Below the pieces are notes generated by a model. It did not search any database and was not told the origin of the DNA. It was given only the letters and a program-made list of their open reading frames with translations. From contig CALDUT010000002.1 of assembly GCA_937924775.1 (NCBI GenBank), forward strand, positions 62,001 through 126,000: 64,000 bases of DNA, written 5' to 3'. A program made the position numbers and the translations under genes. Shown here one piece after another: positions 1 through 8,196 of this stretch; position 1 is the first letter of the stretch; the number at the start of each line of letters is the position of its first letter. Source of the stretch: an uncultured Gemmata sp. (GTDB lineage: Bacteria > Planctomycetota > Planctomycetia > Gemmatales > Gemmataceae).

Positions 1-204
1 TTGCCACGCCAAGTCCCGACGGTGACGATCGAGCTGCTGTTGTTCCGGCGTCAGTCGATTCAACCGCCGTCGCGTATTGACAATATCGGTGAGGATGCTC
101 TTGACCAAAGGGAGCATCTGCCGAGCGGTACGGAGGTCGAGAATGACCTCTTTTTTACGCGGTTTGCCAGCAGAATTGCTGGCCCGGTTGGGCGTGTTGC
201 TCAT
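1..204 (-). CDS. conserved small protein, N-terminal part (DUF2203-like)
   Basis: The minus strand has an open frame from an ATG at 204 that runs off the left edge; 68 codons are visible. A GGGAG ribosome site lies about seven bases before the ATG. After a short basic Ser/Asn-rich start the protein reads LDLRTARQMLPLVKSI, then an alpha-helical stretch rich in Arg and Gln. That pattern resembles the start of the DUF2203 family, whose function is not established. The plus-strand frame over the same bases has no sensible composition and is its shadow. The gene is certain enough to annotate; the family call is tentative because only the first third or half is present. Confidence 0.6.
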   Translation of the reverse strand, partial: MSNTPNRASNSAGKPRKKEVILDLRTARQMLPLVKSILTDIVNTRRRLNRLTPEQQQLDRHRRDLAWQ

Positions 205-586
205 GGTGACTCCCGTTCTATGCGAGGAAGGATAAAATCCCCCTCTATTACCATTCTAGAATCGCCGGTGGGCATCCGTACCAAACAGACGCAAATTTCT
301 CTTTATAAGTTCGTTCCGATTCCTTCTTAAGTGGGATACCTCCTCAACCTCAAAGGATTTACGCTTTCCCTCACTTGTTGTTACCTTTCCGCCTCTGAAA
401 AAAAAGGTCAGTTGTGAGGAAGTTTGCGCAGAATCACTACACTTTGGTAGGAAATTCGCCCCACCAACGCCGGGAGATGCAAACACCAGAATATTATCGA
501 GAATGTTATCGGTGCCGCCTGGAGGATTTATCGGCACCGTCGATGGAATATCGGCTTGGGGGAGTCAGGGACTACCAACTTGTGGC
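205..586. other. intergenic region, no supported gene
   Basis: This 382-base stretch lies between the start of the left-edge gene and the end of the NagB/PIG-L gene. Short open frames exist on both strands, but none has a ribosome site or recognisable protein. An 8-base inverted repeat, CGGTGCCG at 510-517 and CGGCACCG at 532-539, could form a hairpin downstream of the minus-strand NagB gene. It has no T-tract, so I do not call it a terminator. Confidence 0.5.
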
Positions 587-2473
587 TTACTTGTCCTTCC
601 ATAGCACAAAGGCTTCCAGAGCGAAGTATTCAGGCAAGCCGAGGGCATCGTAAGCCCGGGCCGTGGCGATGTTGCGGGCTTCCGCCCGTTGCCAAAATTC
701 GCGCCGATCGGTACCGCCGGGGAACATAGCCCGGTCTTTTTGACTCTGATGGCGGAAAATGGCCTGTTTTTTCCGCTCCAACACTTCCGGGGAAAGCGGT
801 ACGGCCATTTCGATTTCGTGGGCTTCCCATTCTTCCCATGCCCCTTTGTAAAGCCACACGTCGGTGTTTAGTCCCTGAGCGCGGATACGGCGGACCGCGG
901 CGAAAACGGCTTCGGCGCAGATCCGGTGTGTGCCGTGGGGGTCGCTCAATTCCCCCGCGACGTATACTTGGGCGGGTTGGAGCCGCGTGAGAAGCGCGAC
1001 GATATCGTCGATGTCTTCTGGTTGGATGGGTTTTTTGGTTTTTGTGCCGGTCTGGTAGAAACGGAGATTGAGAAATTCCAACTGTTCAGGCGGGATACCG
1101 CAGGCGAGGGCCGCGGCCCGGGCTTCAGTAGCCCGGATGAGGGCTTTGATCTTCAACACTTCAGGGCTATCCGGTTCCCCGGGACTTTTGTTGTCCAAGA
1201 ATTGATAGACGCGTTCTTTGATCGTGCCGGCGCTGGATTGTTCGGCAGGGGTCCCAAAAACTTCTAAAAATTCATCAACAAAGTCAACAAAGCGCCGGGC
1301 GTCGTGATCGTACACCGCGACGTTGCCGCTGGTCATGTACGCGACATGGACTTTGTGACCCTGTTCCACCAAGCGGATGATGGTTCCTCCCATGGAGATC
1401 ACGTCGTCGTCGGGGTGGGGGGAGAAAACCAGAGCAGTTTTGACATCCGTGGGGCTGTTGACCTTCCCGGCGGGGTAGGGGGTGATGGTGGCCATGCGAT
1501 CGTGGAAAATCTCTTCGCCGATTTGTTCCGCGGGGCCACGTTCCCGGAGCAATTCGTAGAGGTGATGGTCCCGGAAATCGTCGTCGTTGAGCTTTTGCAA
1601 GCCCTTTTTCGCCGTCAATGATAGCGTCACCACGGCTTTGCGAACCAATTCCGGAGTCCAAGTGCAGGGGCCAACTTCCCAGGGGCGTTTGATGGCGGTC
1701 AGCTCGGCGGCAGCGGCTTCGTCCAAAACAACCACCGCGTCTTTGTGTTCCTGCAAGAAACTGGCCGAAACGGCTTCGGTGGGTGGTTGTTCAACCGCTC
1801 GATAGACAATCCCCGCCTTGTGTTCACCAAACGCCATCAAAAAGATACGCCGAGCTTCGAGAATGCTCGCCACCCCCATGGTGATGGCATGGTGCGGTAC
1901 ATTTTCTTCCCCAAAAAAGCCGTCGGCGGCATCACGCCGGGTGATGCTGTCGAGCGTGACTAATCGGGTGCGGCTGTTCCGCGGGCTGCCGGGTTCGTTA
2001 AAGGCGATATGCCCCGTGCGGCCAATCCCCAAAATCTGAATGTCGATTCCGCCGACGGCTTGAATCTTCTCTTCGTAGGCCGCACAGGCTGCGTCGATTT
2101 CGTGGGGTTTCAACGTTCCATCCGGGATGTGAATGTTATCCCACGGAATATTGATGTGGTTAAACAGGTTTTCGTGCATCCACCGGAAGTATGAGTGGGG
2201 GCTTTCCTTGGGCATCGGGTAGTATTCATCGAGATTGAAAGTGATGACGCGCGAGAAATCCAACCCTTCCTCTTTGTGAAGCCGAATCAGTTCACGGTAC
2301 AGGCCCACAGGCGTGCTGCCGGTTGCTAAACCCAACACCGTCGGCTTGCCTGCGGCGTTGCGGGCCCGGATCAACTTGTCGATTTCGTGGGCCACATGTT
2401 TGGCCGCGGCGATGGCGGTCGGGAATTTCAATGTCTTGATTCGCGTGTGCGGCAGATACTGAAGAGAACTCAT
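587..2473 (-). CDS. nagB: glucosamine-6-phosphate deaminase-like / PIG-L deacetylase-like fusion protein
   Basis: A 628-residue cytoplasmic protein with two enzyme domains. Residues about 15-265 match glucosamine-6-phosphate deaminase, which turns glucosamine-6-phosphate into fructose-6-phosphate and ammonia: TGSTPVGLY at 51-59, NLDEYY near 80 and GHIAFNEP at 154-161 are its substrate loops and active site. Residues about 345-620 match the PIG-L/LmbE family of zinc-dependent N-acetylglucosamine-type deacetylases, with PHPDDD at 352-357 and DPHGTHR near 535 as metal ligands. Fusions of this kind are known in Bacteroidetes and planctomycetes. The pairing suggests deacetylation followed by deamination of amino sugars, but that coupling is inference. 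I chose the ATG at 2473, eight bases after GAAGG, because the 65-residue upstream extension is low in complexity and overlaps the divergent gene's leader. Confidence 0.9.
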   Translation of the reverse strand: MSSLQYLPHTRIKTLKFPTAIAAAKHVAHEIDKLIRARNAAGKPTVLGLATGSTPVGLYRELIRLHKEEGLDFSRVITFNLDEYYPMPKESPHSYFRWMHENLFNHINIPWDNIHIPDGTLKPHEIDAACAAYEEKIQAVGGIDIQILGIGRTGHIAFNEPGSPRNSRTRLVTLDSITRRDAADGFFGEENVPHHAITMGVASILEARRIFLMAFGEHKAGIVYRAVEQPPTEAVSASFLQEHKDAVVVLDEAAAAELTAIKRPWEVGPCTWTPELVRKAVVTLSLTAKKGLQKLNDDDFRDHHLYELLRERGPAEQIGEEIFHDRMATITPYPAGKVNSPTDVKTALVFSPHPDDDVISMGGTIIRLVEQGHKVHVAYMTSGNVAVYDHDARRFVDFVDEFLEVFGTPAEQSSAGTIKERVYQFLDNKSPGEPDSPEVLKIKALIRATEARAAALACGIPPEQLEFLNLRFYQTGTKTKKPIQPEDIDDIVALLTRLQPAQVYVAGELSDPHGTHRICAEAVFAAVRRIRAQGLNTDVWLYKGAWEEWEAHEIEMAVPLSPEVLERKKQAIFRHQSQKDRAMFPGGTDRREFWQRAEARNIATARAYDALGLPEYFALEAFVLWKDK

Positions 2474-2754
2474 CGATGCGCCTTCAGAAGCCAGGAGGAA
2501 ACACTTCCTCGCCACCGGAAATACCGTGAATGGATGTTGTAGCAGTCCGCGTGGGTGGTGGGTATTGGTCGGTTCGCAGAGTGGTTCAGGGGGGAGTTGC
2601 TGGATTACCGTGGTGTGGCTGCGTAGCGGTTGTAGTGGTGGAAACGCGGTTCGAACGCTCAACCGCAAGACGCTTCATGGTTGGATTTATCCTATCGCGG
2701 TTTAAGATGGAAAAACTTCACAAAGTTTTCCTTCTATGGATTGAATGGGCTGCC

Positions 2755-5700
2755 ATGAATCGCCATTTGCTTCTTGTTCTGATTGTCGTCGGTATTTTGG
2801 TCGAACGTACCCCTCGGATAGTGGCAGCGGAGAAGCCGCAACCCTTCGCGGCGATGAAATACCGGCTCGTCGGGCCGTTTGCGGGGGGCCGTGTAAGCCG
2901 GGCCTGCGGCATACCGGGCGATCCACTGACCTACTACGCGGCCACGGCTAGCGGAGGCGTTTGGAAATCGACCGACGGTGGGCTGACGTGGAAACCCATC
3001 TTCGACGACCAGCCGACAAGTAGCATTGGCAGTATCGCCGTAGCTCCCAGCGACCCCAACGTGGTTTATGTCGGCACTGGCGAGGCGAACATTCGCGGCA
3101 ACGTCTCGCCCGGCGCGGGCATTTTCAAAAGCACCGACGGCGGCAAAACGTGGCAGCATGTGTGGAAACAGATCGGTCAAATTGGTACGATCGCAGTTCA
3201 TCCACACAATCCCGACATTTGCTTTGCGGCTGTTCTCGGCCATGCCTTCGGCCCCAATCGCGAACGCGGCATCTATCGCACCACCGATGGGGGGCGAACC
3301 TGGCAATGTGTCTGCTTCCAAAACGACGAAACCGGGGCCAGCGATGTGTGCATTGACCCCAATAACCCTCGCATCATCTTCGCGGGCTTTTGGCAAGCCC
3401 GACGGCGGCCGTGGGAACTGACCAGTGGAGGCCCCGGGAGTGATCTTTTCATCTCCCGCGACGGCGGGGACACTTGGGATTCATTAAAGAAAAATGAAAA
3501 AGCCGCCTCAGGACTTCCCCTCGGGATTTGGGGGAAGGTGAATATCGCAATCGCCCCATCGGATTCGCAACGGATTTATGCGTTGATCGAAGCCGAGAAG
3601 GGCGGGCTGTTCCGATCCGACGACGGGGGTGAAACCTGGAAGCTTGTCAACGATTCGCGGCCGCTCCGCCAGCGGGCCTGGTACTTCAACACACTGACGG
3701 TTCATCCCACCAATCCTGATGTGGTCTTCGCCCCGCAAGTTCCGCTGCTGAAAAGCATCGACGGTGGGAAAACCTTCAACCCCATCGCCAAAGAGGTTCA
3801 CGCCGATCACCACGATCTGTGGATCGACCCCCAAAACCCCCAGCGCATGATCGACGCTAACGACGGGGGAGTTGCCATAACCACCGATGGGGCAAAGACT
3901 TGGGCAACACCAGCGTTGCCGATTGCGCAATGCTATCACGTCAGCGTCGATAGCCGCAATCCCTATCGGGTCCTCACCTGCATGCAAGACCTCGGCAGCG
4001 CTAGCGGACCCAGCCGGGCACTGCTATCTAGCGGCATTGGCCAAGGCGATTGGTACTCCATCGGCGGAGGGGAAGCCGGCTATGCCTTCGCCGATCCTAC
4101 GGACCCCAACATTGTCTACGCGGGCGAATACGGGGGGATCCTGACCCGCTACGATCATCGCACCGGGCAAGCCCGCAACATCACTATCAACCAATACAAC
4201 CCCAGTGGGATCGACCCGGCCAAGATGAAGTACCGCTTCCCATGGACCGCGCCGCTTCTCATCTCCCGGCACGATCCAACAACCGTCTATCATGCGGCGA
4301 ATGTCTTGTTCCGCACCCGCAATGGTGGCCTGACATGGGAAAAGATCAGTGATGACCTCACCCGTGACGACAAACAGAAACAGCAATGGAGTGGCGGACC
4401 CATCACCGGCGACAACACCGGGGCGGAAGTCTACTGTACAATTTTTGCACTGGCCGAATCCCCCCTCCAAAAAGGGCTTTTATGGGTCGGAACCGACGAC
4501 GGTTGGGTTCACATCAGCCGTGACGCAGGCAAAACTTGGACCAATTTGACCGCGAATATTCCCGGCCTGCCCGATTGGGGCACAGTGACGTGCATCGAAG
4601 CCAGCCCCCATACCCCGGGAACGGCTTTTCTCGTCGTTGATAACCACCGTATGGACGATTACAAGCCGTATGTCTGGAAAACTACAGACTTTGGGAAAAC
4701 ATGGACCCGCATCACCGACGGACTCGACACCACAACGCACGTCAAAGTCGTCCGTGAAGACCCGAAAAAGAAAGGCTTTCTGTACTTGGGTACCGAACGC
4801 GGGGTGATGTTCTCCCCCGACGCGGGGGCCACCTGGCAAAGCCTGCAACTGAACCTGCCGACGGTTCCGGTTCATGATCTGGTGGTGAAAGACAACGACT
4901 TAGTCGTTGGTACCCACGGCCGCAGTATCTGGATTCTCGACGATCTCACCCCGCTGCGTGAACAGGCCGCGGTGGGCAAGAAAGCCGTTCACCTCTTCCC
5001 CGTGCAACCCGCCACCAAGTGGCACATCGGCTGGGGCGGCCCCACGCGGGAATTTCTCCCCCGGGTCGCAGGCGAAAACCCCGACTTCGGGGCTGTTATT
5101 TGGTATCATCTCCACCCAGAACTACACGGCGATGTGAAAATTGAGATTCTTGATAATAATAGTCGTGTTATCGCCCAAGCCAAGGGAACTTTGTATCCAC
5201 ATGGGAAACGGCCTGAACCGGAACTCGAATCCGAGAAAGATAAAGCCAAAAACCAACGGCGTTTGGTACCGCGGGCGGGGCTGAACAAATTCGTGTGGGA
5301 CCTCACGCACGATGGAGCCGACACCATTCCGGAAGCCCCGGTTGATATGGGCGACGCGGGGCAACGCATTCCCGTGGCCCCGGGTGAATACACTGTGCGA
5401 TTCACCCTCGCCAATCAGAAACTGACCCAAAAAGTGAAGGTTCTGCACGATCCGCGGTTGGAGCAAACCATTCCCAACACGCCCGCAGCTTTACAGCAAT
5501 TGCTCACCAGCTTAAAAGAACAAGAAACCCTCGCCCTCCAGGTCCGCGATCATATCTCCCGGCTGACGGATACCGTTTCTCGGATTCGCTCACTCAAAAA
5601 GCAAATCGACCTTCGCCAAGAACTTCTCAAAGACCGCGACGACACCAAAGCCCATCTGAAACACAGCGAGACTCTGGCCAAGAAGCTTGATCAGTTAGAG

Positions 5701-6003
5701 GGCCAACTCCACAACCCGCAAGCGAAAATCAGCTACGATATCTTCGCTCAAAAAGGGGGGGCCATGCTCTATTCGCAATTCGCATGGCTTCTTGCCAACC
5801 TCACCGATGGGGACGGACCTCCGACCCAACCCCAAAAGGAACTCGCCAACGAACTGGAGAAACAACTGGCCAAACTCGTTCAAGAATTCGAGGGTATCAT
5901 TGCTACCGACGTGGAGAAGCTCAACACGGAAGCCCAAAACCTCGCGGTACCCGCGTTGTACGTTCCGCCGGCGAAAAAATTGGACAGAACACCATCCCCC
6001 TGA
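2755..6003 (+). CDS. secreted VPS10/sortilin-like beta-propeller protein
   Basis: A 1082-residue exported protein. The chosen ATG begins a signal peptide (MNRHLLLVLIVVGIL, likely cleaved after AA near residue 26). An in-frame ATG at 2707 is an alternative; neither has a strong ribosome site. About eleven Asp-box (BNR) repeats of the form SxDxGxTW follow: STDGGLTW, STDGGKTW, TTDGGRTW, SRDGGDTW, SDDGGETW and others, up to roughly residue 740. They form one or two large propellers like those of VPS10/sortilin proteins and bacterial BNR proteins. Next come a probable beta-sandwich and a charged, Leu/Lys/Gln-rich coiled-coil stretch around residues 920-1000. The substrate is unknown; many planctomycete relatives are annotated only as glycosyl hydrolase-like or sortilin-like. 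It is transcribed away from the NagB gene. Confidence 0.85.
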   Translation: MNRHLLLVLIVVGILVERTPRIVAAEKPQPFAAMKYRLVGPFAGGRVSRACGIPGDPLTYYAATASGGVWKSTDGGLTWKPIFDDQPTSSIGSIAVAPSDPNVVYVGTGEANIRGNVSPGAGIFKSTDGGKTWQHVWKQIGQIGTIAVHPHNPDICFAAVLGHAFGPNRERGIYRTTDGGRTWQCVCFQNDETGASDVCIDPNNPRIIFAGFWQARRRPWELTSGGPGSDLFISRDGGDTWDSLKKNEKAASGLPLGIWGKVNIAIAPSDSQRIYALIEAEKGGLFRSDDGGETWKLVNDSRPLRQRAWYFNTLTVHPTNPDVVFAPQVPLLKSIDGGKTFNPIAKEVHADHHDLWIDPQNPQRMIDANDGGVAITTDGAKTWATPALPIAQCYHVSVDSRNPYRVLTCMQDLGSASGPSRALLSSGIGQGDWYSIGGGEAGYAFADPTDPNIVYAGEYGGILTRYDHRTGQARNITINQYNPSGIDPAKMKYRFPWTAPLLISRHDPTTVYHAANVLFRTRNGGLTWEKISDDLTRDDKQKQQWSGGPITGDNTGAEVYCTIFALAESPLQKGLLWVGTDDGWVHISRDAGKTWTNLTANIPGLPDWGTVTCIEASPHTPGTAFLVVDNHRMDDYKPYVWKTTDFGKTWTRITDGLDTTTHVKVVREDPKKKGFLYLGTERGVMFSPDAGATWQSLQLNLPTVPVHDLVVKDNDLVVGTHGRSIWILDDLTPLREQAAVGKKAVHLFPVQPATKWHIGWGGPTREFLPRVAGENPDFGAVIWYHLHPELHGDVKIEILDNNSRVIAQAKGTLYPHGKRPEPELESEKDKAKNQRRLVPRAGLNKFVWDLTHDGADTIPEAPVDMGDAGQRIPVAPGEYTVRFTLANQKLTQKVKVLHDPRLEQTIPNTPAALQQLLTSLKEQETLALQVRDHISRLTDTVSRIRSLKKQIDLRQELLKDRDDTKAHLKHSETLAKKLDQLEGQLHNPQAKISYDIFAQKGGAMLYSQFAWLLANLTDGDGPPTQPQKELANELEKQLAKLVQEFEGIIATDVEKLNTEAQNLAVPALYVPPAKKLDRTPSP

Positions 6004-6052
6004 CATACAATGATGCTGCGGCTCCCCGGAGCAACGCTGAGGAGAATTTCCT

Positions 6053-6508
6053 ATGTTGACGCGGCTCGCGATGGTGGGCGCGGGTGTGTGGCTGTTGAAT
6101 TTTGGGCTCGCCGCTCAGGAAAACAAGGACATACCCAAGGATTTGCTCCCCTTCCAAGGAGTGTGGAAGGTGACCGAAGCCACCCGCGGCGGGGTGGCCG
6201 CCCCCAAGGAACTCGTCGCGGAGATGAAGCTCCAGTTTGAAGGGTCGAAAGTGACGGTATTTGAGAAAACCATCACCAAGGACGGCCAAATTATCGTTGA
6301 TTCCCAGAAAGACCCCGCGGAAATTGATTTGATCAGTTCCGAAGAGGATAAAACCACCGGCCGGGTGGTCAAATCCCTGGGAATTTATCAGTTCGACAAG
6401 GACGGGAAGTTGATCATCGTCTTCCAGAAAGGGTCTGATGCCGCTCGCCCCAAGACGTTTGACGACAAAACCGCGATCCGGTTGGTATTGGAGAAAATGA
6501 AGAAATGA
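6053..6508 (+). CDS. TIGR03067 family secreted protein
   Basis: A 151-residue protein starting with a signal peptide that ends near LAAQ (residue 22). It then has the signature FQGVWKVTEATRGGVAAP. That wording, and a lipocalin-like pattern of short beta strands with KVTVFEKTITKDG, fits TIGR03067, a planctomycete-enriched family of unknown function. GAGGAG lies about ten bases before the ATG. The gene follows the VPS10-like gene by 49 bases and may be cotranscribed. No catalytic residues can be recognised. Confidence 0.85.
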   Translation: MLTRLAMVGAGVWLLNFGLAAQENKDIPKDLLPFQGVWKVTEATRGGVAAPKELVAEMKLQFEGSKVTVFEKTITKDGQIIVDSQKDPAEIDLISSEEDKTTGRVVKSLGIYQFDKDGKLIIVFQKGSDAARPKTFDDKTAIRLVLEKMKK

Positions 6509-6692
6509 TGAATAACTCGTCGCGGCCGTCGAAATTTCTTCATGATTGTCGCGGTTCAGCCAACCGCATCCTCTCCGTAATGTATTAGGCAGTTCTGATC
6601 CCCAAACGGTGTTTCCCATCAGCCGGGAATTGGGGTAAGATAACCGAACCGCCGCATTTCCCGGCGGCTCTATGCTATATCGAGCCCCCCAA

Positions 6693-6722
6693 CTCGGTAT
6701 GGGCTCGCTCGGTATGGGCTCG
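6693..6722 (+). repeat. 15-bp perfect tandem duplication upstream of TPR gene
   Basis: CTCGGTATGGGCTCG occurs twice back to back (6693-6707 and 6708-6722), and a decayed third copy follows. It sits in the 5' leader of the TPR gene. Because 15 is a multiple of three, the longest possible reading frame passes through it, but the likely start is downstream. The rest of 6509-6692 shows no gene. Confidence 0.8.
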
Positions 6723-6764
6723 GTTCGATATGGTAGAGTAGACGGACTATTACCTTCGCGAAAC

Positions 6765-8015
6765 ATGACCCGCGATCGCGTAACTGAAGACGCACAAGCA
6801 CTCTTCACCCGGGGGCATCAAGCCCTGGATGCTGGTGATTACCACGAAGCGGTGGAGTGCTTTTCCCGGGCGATCCGCTTACGGCCGGATGTCTCGGTCG
6901 GCTATCGGTTTCGCGCGTATGCCTATTTGGAAATGGGCGACCGCATCCGGGCCTTGAACGACCTCGATCAGGCCATTCGTCTGAAACCCGACGATCCCCA
7001 AAGCTACGCGGATCGAGCGGCGGAATTGTTTATACAGCGACAGTTTGATCAAGCGATCGCCGATTGCGATCGGGCCTTGAAACTCGATCCGGCCCGGGTT
7101 TCCCTGCTGGCCCTGCGGGCCCGCTGCCATGCTGACCGGGGGGATACAGAATCCGCACTCCAGGATTTTGCCGCGGCCATCGCCGGTGATCCGGCTCATG
7201 CGACCACCTACCGCTTGTGGCGGGCCGAACTGTACTTCGATCTGGACGAATACTACCCGGCGATGGCCGATGTCGATGCGGTCCTCGCCGAAGAGCCGCA
7301 AAACACGGAGGCTCTGTATTTGCGAGCCAGCATTTTGCAGCACAACAACGATTACGGTAAAGCCATCGACGATTACACCGCCGCCTTGGCCCTCAAGCCC
7401 GACCATGCCTTCGCGTGGCTGGGGCGTGCCATCTGCCGCTTTTTGAAAAAGGATTACGCCGGGGCCATCGCCGATTGTGATGAGTTCTTGAAATTGATGC
7501 CGGGCGTGGTCAAGGGGTACGAAGTCCGCGGCAATGCTCGCAAAGCTCTCAACGATCTCGACGGGGCCTTGGCCGACTTCAACGAAGCGATCCAGCTGGC
7601 CCCGTCGGCGGTGATGCCCCTGAATTACCGCGCCAGTGTGCATTACGCGATGAAAAACTACGGTTTGGCCATCCGCGATCACATGGAAGCCCTTAAACGC
7701 GATCCGCGGAACGCCGCCACCTTCAACCAACTGGCGTGGGTGTGGGCGACGTGCCCCGACCCGGACGTGCGGAATGGCACACGGGCCCGGGAATGTGCCA
7801 CCCGCGCTTGCGAACTCTCAGAATGGAGCGAACCAAGCTTCATCGACACGCTCGCCGCCGCTTGTGCCGAGTGCGGAGAATTCGACGACGCCATCAAGTG
7901 GCAAGAAAAGGCCCTCGACATGGTCAGCGAACCGGAGCGGAAAGCGGATTACGAATCGCGCTTGAAGCTCTACCGCGAAGGTCGCCCGGCCCGGGTGCTT
8001 GGCAGCACGACCTAA
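6765..8015 (+). CDS. tetratricopeptide repeat protein
   Basis: A 416-residue soluble protein made almost entirely of TPR units. Repeats recur about every 34 residues with the usual small/large pattern, for example AGDYHEAVECFSRAIRLRPD, FDQAIADCDRALKLDP, YGKAIDDYTAALALKPD, YAGAIADCDEFLKLMP and LDGALADFNEAIQLAP. A variant unit with cysteines lies near the C-terminus. There is no signal peptide or enzyme domain, so it probably acts as a protein-binding scaffold. The ATG at 6765 was chosen because upstream codons encode the low-complexity tandem repeat; no strong ribosome site marks it. Similar TPR proteins are abundant in planctomycetes and the partner cannot be named. Confidence 0.85.
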   Translation: MTRDRVTEDAQALFTRGHQALDAGDYHEAVECFSRAIRLRPDVSVGYRFRAYAYLEMGDRIRALNDLDQAIRLKPDDPQSYADRAAELFIQRQFDQAIADCDRALKLDPARVSLLALRARCHADRGDTESALQDFAAAIAGDPAHATTYRLWRAELYFDLDEYYPAMADVDAVLAEEPQNTEALYLRASILQHNNDYGKAIDDYTAALALKPDHAFAWLGRAICRFLKKDYAGAIADCDEFLKLMPGVVKGYEVRGNARKALNDLDGALADFNEAIQLAPSAVMPLNYRASVHYAMKNYGLAIRDHMEALKRDPRNAATFNQLAWVWATCPDPDVRNGTRARECATRACELSEWSEPSFIDTLAAACAECGEFDDAIKWQEKALDMVSEPERKADYESRLKLYREGRPARVLGSTT

Positions 8016-8055
8016 TAATGCGTCAGCGATGACTCAACCCTTCGAGGGTTTACCC

Positions 8056-8087
8056 CCCACCGCCCTAGCACCCTCTGGGGCGGTGGG
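8056..8087 (+). terminator. hairpin after TPR gene
   Basis: CCCACCGCCC at 8056-8065 pairs perfectly with GGGCGGTGGG at 8078-8087 across a 12-base loop, 40 bases after the TPR stop codon. There is no T-tract, so it may be a weak or factor-assisted terminator, or an RNA 3'-end protector. Confidence 0.45.
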
Positions 8088-8196
8088 CTGCAGGGTGTCT
8101 CTTCCTACCGATCGCCCCGGCTTCTTATTTTGACCCGTGTTGTGAGCAACTGAGATTCCTTCTTCGCGACCGGTGGGCCATACTAATACTAGGAGT

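Noticed and set aside
256-653. Short frames in the first intergenic region
   Set aside because: No ribosome site, no family features, and composition like intergenic DNA.
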